DNA from: Maritalea myrionectae DSM 19524
Lineage (GTDB): Bacteria; Pseudomonadota; Alphaproteobacteria; Rhizobiales; Devosiaceae
DNA length: 64,000 nucleotides
Direction: 5' to 3'
Assembly (NCBI RefSeq): GCF_000423365.1
Contig: NZ_AUHV01000005.1
Span: 248,001 to 312,000, forward strand
Each line of letters begins with the position of its first letter. Position 1 is the stretch's first letter. The notes beneath the pieces are model-generated. The model was not told the DNA's origin. It ran no database searches and was given only the letters and a program-made list of their open reading frames with translations. The position numbers were made by a program, and so were the translations under genes. Below are positions 1-8,289 of this stretch, one piece after another.

Positions 1-930
1 ATGGCCAAGATGGCCCTTGGCCTTGCTGATGATTTGGCCTCCACCGCCATTCTGGCGCGCGACAAGGATGTGATCGTCGTGCCCGCCATGAATGTGCGCA
101 TGTGGGAATCGGCGGCCACCCAGCGCAACTACAAGCAATTGCTGGCGGATGGCATGCAGTTTTTGGGCCCGGTTGAAGGCAGCATGGCGTGCGGCGAATT
201 TGGCCCTGGCCGTTTGGCAGAGCCGCCAGAAATCTTTGACGCCATCTGCGCCTATTTCGAAAAAGGCCAAAGCCTCAAGGGCAAGCATTTTATCGTCACC
301 TCCGGCGGCACGCGCGAGCCAATTGATCCGGTGCGATATATCTCAAATGCCTCCTCCGGCAAGCAAGGCACCGCCATTGCCCAAAGCCTGTTGAACCGTG
401 GTGCCAAAGTAAGCTTTATCTATGGCGCATCTGACGTGCCGCCACCCGCCGGGGTCGATGCCATTGCCATCGGCAGTGCCCAAGACATGTATGACGCTGT
501 GCATCAGGCTTTGCCTGCCGATGGTGCCATTTTTTGCGCCGCTGTAGCCGATTGGCGTCCCAAGCAAGCGGGTGCGGAAAAGATCAAGAAAAAGCATGAC
601 GGCACAACACCCTCGATTGAAATGGTGCTGAACCCCGACATTTTGAAGTCGGTTGCGGAGCTGGACCAGGCCAAACGCCCGGCATTGGTGGTCGGCTTTG
701 CCGCAGAAACTGAAAATCTGGTGGAGCATGCGCGCGCCAAGCGCCAACGCAAGGGGTGCGATTGGCTGCTGGCCAATGATGTCAGCCCGGAAACAGGCAC
801 CTTTGGTGGCGACCAAAACAAGATCACATTCTTTGCATCTGATCAGCCTGAAGATTGGCCAAAGATGAGCAAGTCTGATGTGGCGGAAAAACTGGCTGAT
901 GCCATCTCAAAGCATTTTGGAGACGCGTAA
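1..930 (+). CDS. coaBC: CoaBC bifunctional phosphopantothenoylcysteine decarboxylase/synthetase (5' truncated by window edge)
   Basis: Coenzyme A synthesis: CoaB joins 4'-phosphopantothenate to cysteine and CoaC decarboxylates the product. The fragment holds the end of the CoaC flavoprotein domain, with PAMNVRMW (Asn31 of the fragment) and the substrate-clamp Cys64 in [11 protein letters not shown]. The whole CoaB domain follows, with [24 protein letters not shown] and the [16 protein letters not shown] region. Family members are about 400 residues, so roughly 90 N-terminal residues, including the CoaC active-site His, lie outside the window. The ATG at position 1 is probably an internal Met. 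The stop TAA shares one base with the dut ATG, so the two are translationally coupled. Confidence 0.95.
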   Translation: MAKMALGLADDLASTAILARDKDVIVVPAMNVRMWESAATQRNYKQLLADGMQFLGPVEGSMACGEFGPGRLAEPPEIFDAICAYFEKGQSLKGKHFIVTSGGTREPIDPVRYISNASSGKQGTAIAQSLLNRGAKVSFIYGASDVPPPAGVDAIAIGSAQDMYDAVHQALPADGAIFCAAVADWRPKQAGAEKIKKKHDGTTPSIEMVLNPDILKSVAELDQAKRPALVVGFAAETENLVEHARAKRQRKGCDWLLANDVSPETGTFGGDQNKITFFASDQPEDWPKMSKSDVAEKLADAISKHFGDA

Positions 931-1385
931 TGGTCGACGTTCAGTTCAAAATTTTACCCCATGGCGAGGGTCTAGATGCACCACAACAGGCCACCACGGG
1001 TGCAGCCGGGTTGGATTTGCGCGCGGCGGTGCCCGCTGACACGCCGATGGTTCTTGAGCCGGGCAGTCATGATATTGTCCCGACAGGCTTTTCGTTGGGA
1101 TTGCCCGAAAATTACGAGGCGCAAATTCGGCCTCGGTCGGGGCTTGCTGCAAAGCATGCGGTGACCACGCTAAACGCGCCGGGCACCATTGATGCCGATT
1201 ATCGTGGTGAGGTGCGGGTCATCCTGATTAATCACGGGAAAGCGCCGTTCACGATCAATCGCGGTGACCGGATTGCACAAATGGTGATTGCACCCGTTGA
1301 AAAAGTGGTCATGATAAAGACAGAATCTCTGTCTAGCACTGATCGAGGTGCGGGCGGGTTTGGTTCAACTGGGGTGTCGTCATAA
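930..1385 (+). CDS. dut: dUTP diphosphatase (dUTPase)
   Basis: Hydrolyses dUTP to dUMP and pyrophosphate, keeping uracil out of DNA and supplying dTMP synthesis. All five trimeric-dUTPase motifs appear in order in 151 residues: [18 protein letters not shown], the [10 protein letters not shown] segment with the catalytic Asp, [10 protein letters not shown], and the C-terminal arm [11 protein letters not shown]. The length is normal for the family. The ATG overlaps the coaBC stop by one base (TAATG). The coaBC-dut pairing is common in alphaproteobacteria. Confidence 0.97.
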   Translation: MVDVQFKILPHGEGLDAPQQATTGAAGLDLRAAVPADTPMVLEPGSHDIVPTGFSLGLPENYEAQIRPRSGLAAKHAVTTLNAPGTIDADYRGEVRVILINHGKAPFTINRGDRIAQMVIAPVEKVVMIKTESLSSTDRGAGGFGSTGVSS

Positions 1386-1413
1386 GCGGCACGCTTTGCA
1401 AAGAGGTGCTCAA

Positions 1414-2148
1414 ATGACCTTAACTTCGCTAATCTCGCGCTTTGCGCTTGTCCTCGCTCTTGTCTTTTCCTTTAATTCCGCTGGCCTTGCAGGTGATCGC
1501 GCCTTACTGAATGCCATCGGCTATTCAGAAGATGGTCGCTATTTCGCCTTTGAAGAATTTGGTGTGCAGGATGGATCAGGCTTTGCCTATTCCAATATCT
1601 ATCTGATCGACCTGGCCGAAGATAAGTGGGTGGAGGGTTCGCCCTATCGTGTGCGCTCCGAAGAAGAAATGACGCCACTACATGTGATCCGCGCCCAAGC
1701 GGCCAGTGAAGCGTTTGCGGATTTGGAAGCCTATGGCATCGTCACCCCTGCCGATATGATCGCCTTTCAGGCCGAAGGCGAACCCGAGATCGACCAGACC
1801 AGCATTGAGTTTAATGTGCCTGGCTTTATGGGCCCCGCGCCGCGCGATGACATGTATGAAATCGCTCTGGAAATCTTCAAGGCCCCCTCCACCGAACCTT
1901 GCGTGGATTATATGGGTCAGGAACCGATGGGGTTTGCGGTCAATTTGACTGATCTTCAGGGCAACACTGACCGTGTTTACGAAGATGGGCATATTCCTAA
2001 ATCGCGTGGCTGTCCGATCACCTATCGACCCACTGCGGTGTTTATGCCTTTCCAATCCTACAATCTGGATCATGCAGTGCTGTTGGTGTCTGTTTGGGCG
2101 CATGGCTTTGAAGGGCCGGACCGTCGCTTTATCGTGGTGCCACTCTAG
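1414..2148 (+). CDS. DUF2259 family secreted protein
   Basis: Predicted periplasmic protein of unknown function. Residues 1-24 form a classical signal peptide ending near SAGLA. The mature N-terminus has the DUF2259 signature of a self-monitoring style repeat (SEDGRYFAFEEFG, then NIYLIDL). The ATG at 1414 is preferred because AAGAGGTG lies just upstream; a longer frame from 1348 would run back into dut. The gene sits between dut and a MoeB/ThiF-like gene in a tight plus-strand run, three bases before the next start. DUF2259 is recalled from sequence pattern, and no function can be inferred. Confidence 0.8.
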   Translation: MTLTSLISRFALVLALVFSFNSAGLAGDRALLNAIGYSEDGRYFAFEEFGVQDGSGFAYSNIYLIDLAEDKWVEGSPYRVRSEEEMTPLHVIRAQAASEAFADLEAYGIVTPADMIAFQAEGEPEIDQTSIEFNVPGFMGPAPRDDMYEIALEIFKAPSTEPCVDYMGQEPMGFAVNLTDLQGNTDRVYEDGHIPKSRGCPITYRPTAVFMPFQSYNLDHAVLLVSVWAHGFEGPDRRFIVVPL

Positions 2149-2151
2149 CCC

Positions 2152-2892
2152 ATGCCCCTTAGTGCCGACGAAACCGCCCGTTATGCCCGCCACATCGTGT
2201 TGAAAAAAATTGGCGGCATTGGGCAACAACGGCTCAAAGCTGCCAGAGTGCTGATCATTGGCGCAGGCGGCTTGGGCAGCCCGGCTTTGGCTTATCTAGC
2301 TGCGGCAGGGGTCGGCACCATCGGCATTGTGGATGATGATCATGTGTCCCTGTCCAATTTGCAGCGGCAGATTGTGCACCGCACGGTTGATGAGGGGCTG
2401 GCTAAAACCGACTCGGCTCAGCGTTTCGCCACAGCGCTCAACCCACATATATCGGTCAAAGCCCATCCGGTGCGGCTTACGGCTGAAAATGGCGCGGACA
2501 TTATCGCATCATACGATCTTGTGTTGGACGGTTCCGACAATTTCACCACCCGCAAATTGGTGGCAGATTTCTGTGCGCGACAGGAAAAACCCTTGGTGGC
2601 AGGTGCGGTCAATCTGTTTGACGGTAATCTTACGGTTTTTATGCCCTATGAAAACGACAATCCGTCCTTTGACGACCTATATCCAGAACCGCCACAAAAC
2701 GAGGCGCAGTTCTCCTGCGAAGAAGTGGGTATTTTAGGCCCGATCACCGGGGTGATCGGCAGCTTGCAGGCACTTGAGGCGATTAAACTGATCGCCAAAG
2801 TGGGCAAACCCTTGGTCGGGGAAGTGCTGATTTATGACAGCCTTGATGTCACCACCCGTAAAATGAAATATCGACGCCGCACCAAAGCTTGA
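2152..2892 (+). CDS. MoeB/ThiF/HesA family adenylyltransferase lacking the zinc cysteines
   Basis: E1-like enzyme expected to adenylate the C-terminus of a ubiquitin-like sulfur carrier (MoaD or ThiS) for molybdopterin or thiamin synthesis. It shows the nucleotide loop GAGGLGS, the SNLQRQ motif and DGSDNFTTR. The catalytic-Cys region reads SCEEVGILGPITGVIGS. MoeB normally also has two CxxC pairs that bind zinc. Here there are only two cysteines in 246 residues, and both CxxC positions are lost (PSFDDLYPEPP where CYRC-type sequence is usual). There is no rhodanese domain. The partner carrier protein is not in the window. It lies in the run dut-DUF2259-thiF-Gfo/Idh. Confidence 0.85.
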   Translation: MPLSADETARYARHIVLKKIGGIGQQRLKAARVLIIGAGGLGSPALAYLAAAGVGTIGIVDDDHVSLSNLQRQIVHRTVDEGLAKTDSAQRFATALNPHISVKAHPVRLTAENGADIIASYDLVLDGSDNFTTRKLVADFCARQEKPLVAGAVNLFDGNLTVFMPYENDNPSFDDLYPEPPQNEAQFSCEEVGILGPITGVIGSLQALEAIKLIAKVGKPLVGEVLIYDSLDVTTRKMKYRRRTKA

Positions 2893-2921
2893 TTATCTTT
2901 GCCCCAAAAAAGGGGAACAAG

Positions 2922-3884
2922 ATGACAAAATCAATCGCCGTGATCGGCTTGGGCATTATGGGCCAACGCATGTTGCAGGCGCTCAGCACCTATCCCGCAT
3001 TTGACGTCACCCATATGTGGGACCCGAGCGACGCGGCCCAAAGCGCAGCGCTTGCCATTGCCCCCAATGCCACCATTCCCGACACCGCCGAAGCGGCAGT
3101 AGATGCCGTAGATCTGGTCTATTTGGCTTGCCCGCCCGCTCCCCGGCACGTTTATGCCAAATATGCAGCCGATCTGGGCAAGCCGCTCTTTTTGGAAAAA
3201 CCCTTGGGCACCGACATATCCGCCAGCCGCGAGCTGGTCCGTCATCTTGAGGCGACCAAGGTGGCTGCAGCGGTTAATTTTGTGCAGGCCACTGGCGAGC
3301 CGCTCGCCCACATTCAATCCGCCAAATCTTCCAGCGGCATGGGTGCCTTGGCAGGAATCGATATTTTTGTCTCCTATGCTCAATGGCCGCGCGCCTGGCA
3401 AGTGAAAGCCGATTGGCTACGGTTTCGTCCCGAGGGCGGCATGACCAGGGAAGTGATTTCCCACTTTATGTTTTTCGCCGAGCGACTGATGGGCCCGGTG
3501 GAGTTGGAGTGGGCGCATGTGGATTATCCCGATGCCGAACTCTGCGAGACCAATTTGGCGGCGCGACTGACCAACCGCGACGGCATCAAACTCAATGTTT
3601 TTGCCGCTGTTGGCGGCGCACAGCCGGACCGTCAGGAGATTTTTGTCAAAGGTGAGAAGCAGAGTTTTTCTGTCCGCCAATTTAGCGAGCTTTGGGTGAG
3701 CGATGGCGGTGAATTCAACCAGATTGTTGACCCGGGAGACAATGCGCGAATTGACGGTTTGCATGCCCAATTGGATGACTTTAAACAATTGATCGACGAT
3801 CAGCCGCATCTTTTGGCCACACCACAAGAAGCCCTCAGTGTTCAGGAAAAAATTGAAGGGATGTTGCGAGCAGGCCGTCGCTAA
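2922..3884 (+). CDS. Gfo/Idh/MocA family NAD(P)-dependent oxidoreductase
   Basis: Predicted sugar- or cyclitol-type dehydrogenase with an N-terminal Rossmann fold (GLGIMGQRM, residues 7-15) and the family EKP motif in LFLEKPLGTDIS. The C-terminal half is the usual beta-sheet substrate domain, ending in a helix with LHAQLDDFKQLI. The substrate cannot be told from sequence. The ATG at 2922 has a strong upstream AGGGGAA; the TTG at 2889, inside the previous stop region, is less likely. Length is 320 residues, normal for the family. It is probably cotranscribed with the MoeB/ThiF-like gene, 29 bp upstream. Confidence 0.88.
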   Translation: MTKSIAVIGLGIMGQRMLQALSTYPAFDVTHMWDPSDAAQSAALAIAPNATIPDTAEAAVDAVDLVYLACPPAPRHVYAKYAADLGKPLFLEKPLGTDISASRELVRHLEATKVAAAVNFVQATGEPLAHIQSAKSSSGMGALAGIDIFVSYAQWPRAWQVKADWLRFRPEGGMTREVISHFMFFAERLMGPVELEWAHVDYPDAELCETNLAARLTNRDGIKLNVFAAVGGAQPDRQEIFVKGEKQSFSVRQFSELWVSDGGEFNQIVDPGDNARIDGLHAQLDDFKQLIDDQPHLLATPQEALSVQEKIEGMLRAGRR

Positions 3885-3976
3885 GAAAAGCTCAACCAAA
3901 TCAACAGGCTTTGCTTGACGGTTCGATTAAAAATCACAACAATCGTGCATATTCTATTTGAGGTAGGTTGTCCCTT

Positions 3977-4390
3977 ATGAAATCGATTTTCCATCTTGCC
4001 TATCACGTGACTGATCTCAACGTGGCCCGCTATTTCTATGGTGAGATTTTAGGCTGTCATGAAGGCCGCAGCGCCGAAAGCTGGGTTGATTTTGACTTTT
4101 TCGGGCATCAGATTTCATTGCATGTGGGCATGCCGTTTAAGACGGCACGCACTGGCCTTGTGGGCGACCACAAAGTACCGATGCCACACTTGGGTGTGAT
4201 CTTGGAGCATGGCGATTGGGAAAAGCTGGCCGAACGGTTGCGCCGCGCCAATGTGGACTTCATCATCCCACCGCAGGTGCGGTTTGAGGGCGAGCCGGGT
4301 GAGCAATGGACGATGTTTTTCACCGATCCTTGCGGCAATCCGATTGAGGTTAAAGGCTTCAAAGATATGGATGGCGTGTTCGCCAGTTGA
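3977..4390 (+). CDS. VOC family protein (glyoxalase/extradiol dioxygenase fold)
   Basis: Vicinal oxygen chelate protein of 137 residues, likely metal dependent. Candidate metal ligands are the His in LAYHVTDL, the His in MPHLGVIL and the Glu in NPIEVKGF, at positions expected for paired beta-alpha-beta-beta-beta modules. This pattern fits uncharacterised dioxygenase-like VOC proteins better than lactoylglutathione lyase. The start was set at ATG 3977 because AGGTAGG lies nine bases upstream. The gene converges on a phosphatase gene and has its own terminator hairpin. The substrate is unknown. Confidence 0.85.
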   Translation: MKSIFHLAYHVTDLNVARYFYGEILGCHEGRSAESWVDFDFFGHQISLHVGMPFKTARTGLVGDHKVPMPHLGVILEHGDWEKLAERLRRANVDFIIPPQVRFEGEPGEQWTMFFTDPCGNPIEVKGFKDMDGVFAS

Positions 4391-4396
4391 TCCAGC

Positions 4397-4443
4397 AAAG
4401 GGCGTCGCCAGCCTTACGGTTTGAGCGGCGCACGCCCTTTATC
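4397..4443 (+). terminator. Terminator hairpin of the VOC gene overlapping the convergent gene's 3' end
   Basis: Perfect 9-bp arms AAAGGGCGT (4397-4405) and ACGCCCTTT (4432-4440), extended by four more pairs after a one-base bulge. The arms enclose a loop of about 17 bases, and a short T-run follows the right arm. The right arm lies inside the last codons of the minus-strand phosphatase gene, so it is both coding and structural. Confidence 0.6.
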
Positions 4444-5142
4444 TGTTAGCACCCAACTTTCCTGCCCTTCGAAAACAGCGGCCGTGAGTGGATCGCCATA
4501 CCCTGCCCCCGAATCAAGATTGACCCGATTGCCATAATGGGTGGCAGCGGGGACGGTGGTGTGGCCATGCACGACAAGCCAGTCATGGGGCTGAGGGTCA
4601 TCCAGAAAACCTTCTCTGATCCAAACGAGATCGTCTTCTTCTTGCTGTTCTAGCGCCACCCCTGGCCGAATGCCCGCATGGACAAACAGCGTTCCATTTT
4701 CAATATGAGTCAACGGCAACTTGTTTATAAAGTCGAGATGGTCTTGTGGAACCGATGCTTTGGCATCCTCATGAATTTGGAAAATGCGCCGATCCTGATC
4801 TGCCTCGATACCATATGAGGCCATGGTTTCAACGCCGCCAATGCGTTCGTGGAACCAATCATAACCCGGCTTTAGCCGATAGTCCGTCCGCGGATAATCT
4901 TCCATAAACATGGAAAACATGCGGTCATGATTGCCCAAAAGGCATGTCCAGTTTTTGCCAGCGTCGACTCCATTCGCCAGATATTCGATCACGCCTTGGC
5001 TGTTGGGTCCGCGGTCCACATAGTCGCCGAGAAAGACGATTTTTGCGTTTGGCCCACCATCGCGCTCAATCTTTTCCAGCGCGTGCTGTAACATTTCAAG
5101 CTGCCCGTGTATGTCGCCGATGGCGTAGATGGGGTCGTTCAT
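4414..5142 (-). CDS. PPP-family metallophosphatase (serine/threonine phosphatase-like)
   Basis: Cytoplasmic two-metal phosphoesterase of 242 residues. The PPP signature motifs appear in order: GDIHG (9-13), GDYVDRG (39-45) and GNHD (70-73). Later His residues occur in FVHAGIRPG and VVHGHT. This set is shared by bacterial Ser/Thr phosphatases of the PrpA/PP1-like group and by ApaH (diadenosine tetraphosphatase); the length and motif spacing fit the former better. No signal peptide. The physiological substrate is unknown. It lies downstream of fabA-fabB in the same direction, behind a hairpin. Confidence 0.88.
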   Translation of the reverse strand: MNDPIYAIGDIHGQLEMLQHALEKIERDGGPNAKIVFLGDYVDRGPNSQGVIEYLANGVDAGKNWTCLLGNHDRMFSMFMEDYPRTDYRLKPGYDWFHERIGGVETMASYGIEADQDRRIFQIHEDAKASVPQDHLDFINKLPLTHIENGTLFVHAGIRPGVALEQQEEDDLVWIREGFLDDPQPHDWLVVHGHTTVPAATHYGNRVNLDSGAGYGDPLTAAVFEGQESWVLTDKGRAPLKP

Positions 5143-5196
5143 CTGTCTTCCTCAAAGCAATTTGATCAGGTGCAAAACACCAAGGCTGGCAAGTAA

Positions 5197-5216
5197 AAGG
5201 GGCCAAAAGGCCCCTT
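5197..5216 (-). terminator. GC-rich hairpin after fabB
   Basis: Perfect 8-bp stem AAGGGGCC/GGCCCCTT with an AAAA loop (TTTT on the minus strand). On the minus strand it is followed by TTTTAC, a modest U-tract. It lies about 100 nt past the fabB stop and just upstream of the phosphatase start, so it could end the fabA-fabB transcript or act in the phosphatase leader. Confidence 0.5.
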
Positions 5217-5318
5217 AAATCATTTGCGCCGCATCGGCGCATCTTCTTGACGCGCCGTCGTTCGCTGCGCGCTTACTACCCTGACACCGCCGCCATTTGG
5301 TGCCTCGGATAGGCGTGG

Positions 5319-6545
5319 TTAGGCATCCGGGTGTTTAAACACCAAGGTGGCGTTGGTGCCGCCAAAGCCGAAGGAGTTGGACATAACGCACCCGATGTTC
5401 TGATTGTCACGGCGCTCACGCAAAATCGGCATATCTTCAAATTCTGGATCGAGTTCGAAGATGTTGGCGCTTTCACACAGGAAGCCTTCATTCATCATCA
5501 TCACGGAATAAATCGATTCTTGCACACCCACAGCACCCAAAGAGTGGCCGGTCAGTGATTTGGTGGCGGACAATGGCGGACATTTGTCTTCATTGCCGAA
5601 CACTTTGCGAATCGCTTCAATTTCCTTGATGTCACCAACCGGTGTCGATGTGGCGTGCGGGTTGATGTAATCGATGGGGCAATCCACCGTCTCCAGCGCC
5701 ATGCGCATGCAGCGCTCGGCCCCTTCGCCTGATGGGGCCACCATGTCATAGCCGTCAGATGTGGCGCCATAGCCCACGATTTCAGCCAGAATGTTCGCAC
5801 CGCGCGCTTTGGCGTGCTCATATTCTTCCAAAACCATGACGCCTGCACCACCAGCGATGATGAAGCCATCGCGGTTTTTATCGTATGCACGTGAGGCTGT
5901 TTCTGGCGTGTCATTATATTTTGAGGTCATCGCGCCCAACGCGTCGAACATGTTGGACATTGACCATTCAAGGTCTTCACTGCCGCCAGCAAACACGATG
6001 TCTTGCTTGCCCATTTGGATTTGCTCATAGGCGTTGCCGATACAATGCTTTGAGGTCGCGCAAGCAGACGTGATGGTGTAGTTCACGCCCTTAATTTTAA
6101 ACGCAGTCGCCAACGTCGCAGATGCCGTTGAACTCATCGCCTTTGGCACAGCCAATGGGCCGATACGCTTCGGGCTGAGTTTTTCGCGGGTGATGTCCGC
6201 CGCCTTGATCAAAGTTTCCGTTGATGGACCACCAGAGCCCATCACAATGCCGGTGCGCGGGTTGGAGATGTTTTCCTCTTCCAGCCCAGCCTGCTCGATC
6301 GCTTCTTGCATAGCAACATAGTTCCACGCCGCACCACGCGCCATAAAGCGAGTGGTCCGACGATCTAGAACGGAAAATGGATCAAGGGTCGGCTCGCCAT
6401 GCACTTGGCTGCGAAAACCATATTTGACATGGCTTTCAGCGGTTGTAATGCCAGGTTTTGCGTCGCGCAGGCTCTGCAGCACTTCCGCTCGGTTGTTCCC
6501 GATGGAAGAAACAATTCCCATGCCTGTGATGACAACTCTTTTCAT
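5319..6545 (-). CDS. fabB: Beta-ketoacyl-ACP synthase I
   Basis: Condensing enzyme that elongates unsaturated acyl-ACP in type II fatty acid synthesis. The catalytic triad is visible: Cys162 in TSACATSKH, His297 in [11 protein letters not shown] and His334 in LTGHSLGA, with Lys329 before it. The spacing matches E. coli FabB (Cys163/His298/His333). Length is 408 residues. The ATG has AAGAGGAC upstream. It lies 40 bp after fabA in the same direction, the usual fabA-fabB operon. fabI, which often follows in alphaproteobacteria, is not next. Confidence 0.97.
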   Translation of the reverse strand: MKRVVITGMGIVSSIGNNRAEVLQSLRDAKPGITTAESHVKYGFRSQVHGEPTLDPFSVLDRRTTRFMARGAAWNYVAMQEAIEQAGLEEENISNPRTGIVMGSGGPSTETLIKAADITREKLSPKRIGPLAVPKAMSSTASATLATAFKIKGVNYTITSACATSKHCIGNAYEQIQMGKQDIVFAGGSEDLEWSMSNMFDALGAMTSKYNDTPETASRAYDKNRDGFIIAGGAGVMVLEEYEHAKARGANILAEIVGYGATSDGYDMVAPSGEGAERCMRMALETVDCPIDYINPHATSTPVGDIKEIEAIRKVFGNEDKCPPLSATKSLTGHSLGAVGVQESIYSVMMMNEGFLCESANIFELDPEFEDMPILRERRDNQNIGCVMSNSFGFGGTNATLVFKHPDA

Positions 6546-6585
6546 TTTGTCCTCTTTAAATCTTGCGGCTCAAAATTGGCGTCGA

Positions 6586-7098
6586 CTATTTGTCTTCAAG
6601 GCCGATCAAGCCCACGCGCAAGTTTTCGGCTTTGTAAATGATCTCACCGTCTGCTTTGACCCAGCCATTGGCAACGCCAAAGGGCAACGGAGACCGCATG
6701 TGCTTTTTAATATCAACATGATATTGCAGCAATTTTTTGTCATTTGTGGCTTGGCCAACAAACTTGATGGCACCGCCCAGGGCACGTCCGCGGCCGGGAG
6801 ACCCGGACCATGACAAGAAAAAGCCAATCATTTGCCACAACGCATCAAGGCCCAAACAACCCGGCATAACTGGATCGCCGATAAAGTGGCATTGATAGAA
6901 CCACAAATCAGGGTTCAAATCCAATTCGGCTGTTACACTGCCTTTTGAGTATTCACCGCCATCGGAATCGATGTTGGTGATGCGATCAAACATCAACATT
7001 GGCGGCGCAGGCAATTTGGCGTCGCCTTGCCCTGGCAGCTCGCCGCGTCCATGCAAAATCAAATCATCGTAACTAAACTGATGGGCGCGCTCTGTCAT
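6586..7098 (-). CDS. fabA: 3-hydroxydecanoyl-ACP dehydratase/isomerase
   Basis: Dehydrates 3-hydroxydecanoyl-ACP and isomerises the trans-2 to the cis-3 product, which commits carbon to unsaturated fatty acids. The single hotdog domain of 170 residues contains the catalytic His71 in CHFIGDPVMPGC and Asp85 in GLDALWQ, equivalent to His70/Asp84 of E. coli FabA. It is first in a fabA-fabB operon and divergent from a PhzF gene across a 269-bp intergenic region. In many relatives irr is the divergent neighbour; here phzF lies between. Confidence 0.97.
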   Translation of the reverse strand: MTERAHQFSYDDLILHGRGELPGQGDAKLPAPPMLMFDRITNIDSDGGEYSKGSVTAELDLNPDLWFYQCHFIGDPVMPGCLGLDALWQMIGFFLSWSGSPGRGRALGGAIKFVGQATNDKKLLQYHVDIKKHMRSPLPFGVANGWVKADGEIIYKAENLRVGLIGLEDK

Positions 7099-7254
7099 AA
7101 GCCCTTTTTCCCTTATTCATGTCATTGTGCGGTGCCTCTTGATGCCGCCGCCATTTCAAAACCCAAAACAAATTTGCTCGTCCATAGCATTTTTGGGCGT
7201 TTGCGCAAAGCTATTGCAATTGTTTAACCCATATAGGGCGTAAGGAAAAACGCC

Positions 7255-7286
7255 AAGCCCAAAGGGGGCAATTGCCCGGCTTTTTT
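7255..7286 (+). terminator. Terminator-like hairpin in the fabA/phzF intergenic region
   Basis: On the plus strand AAGCC (7255-7259) can pair with GGCTT (7278-7282) around an inner GGGC-AATT-GCCC stem (7266-7277), with a six-base bulge on the left arm. Six T residues (7281-7286) close the structure. No plus-strand gene precedes it, so it would act in the phzF leader or end a short RNA antisense to the fabA leader. No other clear signal was found in 7099-7367. Confidence 0.35.
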
Positions 7287-7367
7287 GCGAATTTGTGGCT
7301 TGTCACCCTTGATTGGTCGCGGCATCGTGTGCTGTTTTTGGCGCGAATGTAGCTATGGGGTATTTAA

Positions 7368-8171
7368 ATGCAGATTTTTCAGGTGGATGCTTTTACATCC
7401 GAATTGTTCAAAGGCAATCCAGCCGCGGTGATGGTGCTCGACCAATGGTTGGATGACGCGCTGATGCAGCATATCGCCATGGAAAACAATCTGTCGGAAA
7501 CCGCCTTTGTGGTGCAACGGGCGGACAAATCGGGTTGGGACATTCGCTGGTTTACCCCATCGCACGAAGTGAGTTTTTGCGGCCACGCCACTTTGGCCAG
7601 CGCCCACATCCTTCACACGGAATATCAAGCGGAGCGGCCAATCCAGTTTTTTGGCAAAGTCGGTGCACTTCAGGTCGACTTGCATGAACCGCATGATCGC
7701 TCGCCCAGCTATTTGCTGGATTTTCCCGTTATTGCCCAGACGCCGATGGACGCCTTGCCGAAGGAAATAGCGGCCAGTTTTGCCGCAACGCCGTTAGCAT
7801 TGTTTAAAACCTATGAGAACTATTTTGTGGTTCTTGAGAATGAAGACGCCGTGCGCACTTTTGAACCCGATCTTGGCGCCTTGGCCAAACTGGGCACAGA
7901 CGGGGTGATCATCACCGCCCAGGGCGACGATGTTGACTTTGTGTCGCGCTACTTCGTCCCCGGCAGTGGCATTGATGAGGACCCGGTGACGGGCTCAATC
8001 CACACCACACTTGTTCCCTATTGGGCGCAGAAGCTGGGTAAAAACACGCTGGCGGCACATCAGGCCTCCGCACGGGGCGGCAATTTGTCGTGTCGTCTAG
8101 TGGGTGATCGTGTGCATATAGTTGGGAATGCAACAACTTACTTGCGCGGTAATTTGTGTCTAGAGGCTTAA
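7368..8171 (+). CDS. PhzF family isomerase-like protein
   Basis: Cytoplasmic member of the PhzF/diaminopimelate-epimerase fold, 267 residues. Glu44 in NLSETAF corresponds to the catalytic acid of PhzF. The two conserved loops CGHATLASAH and DEDPVTGSIH mark the paired half-domains. Members outside phenazine clusters have unknown substrates, and no phenazine genes are nearby, so a role in phenazine synthesis should not be assumed. The ATG at 7368 is preceded by TATGGGG. Confidence 0.88.
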   Translation: MQIFQVDAFTSELFKGNPAAVMVLDQWLDDALMQHIAMENNLSETAFVVQRADKSGWDIRWFTPSHEVSFCGHATLASAHILHTEYQAERPIQFFGKVGALQVDLHEPHDRSPSYLLDFPVIAQTPMDALPKEIAASFAATPLALFKTYENYFVVLENEDAVRTFEPDLGALAKLGTDGVIITAQGDDVDFVSRYFVPGSGIDEDPVTGSIHTTLVPYWAQKLGKNTLAAHQASARGGNLSCRLVGDRVHIVGNATTYLRGNLCLEA

Positions 8172-8231
8172 TCTGGCCCAAAGTACCGGATTTGTTGCAT
8201 TCGGGGCGTTAATCTTGTACATGGGAAATTG

Positions 8232-8260
8232 TTGAAGCCCGTGTGAGACGCACCTATAGT
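8232..8260 (+). promoter_or_regulatory. Candidate sigma70-type promoter of irr
   Basis: TTGAAG (8232-8237) and TATAGT (8255-8260) are separated by exactly 17 bases. They end 29 bases before the irr ATG. The match is by eye. Regulation by iron or manganese is plausible for irr in this group, but no operator was identified. Confidence 0.5.
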
Positions 8261-8289
8261 GCGTTTGACTAAGATAGGGATGGGTGTGA

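Noticed and set aside
7368-8171. Phenazine biosynthesis locus suggested by PhzF
   Set aside because: No other phenazine genes are present; isolated PhzF-family proteins are common and of unknown function.
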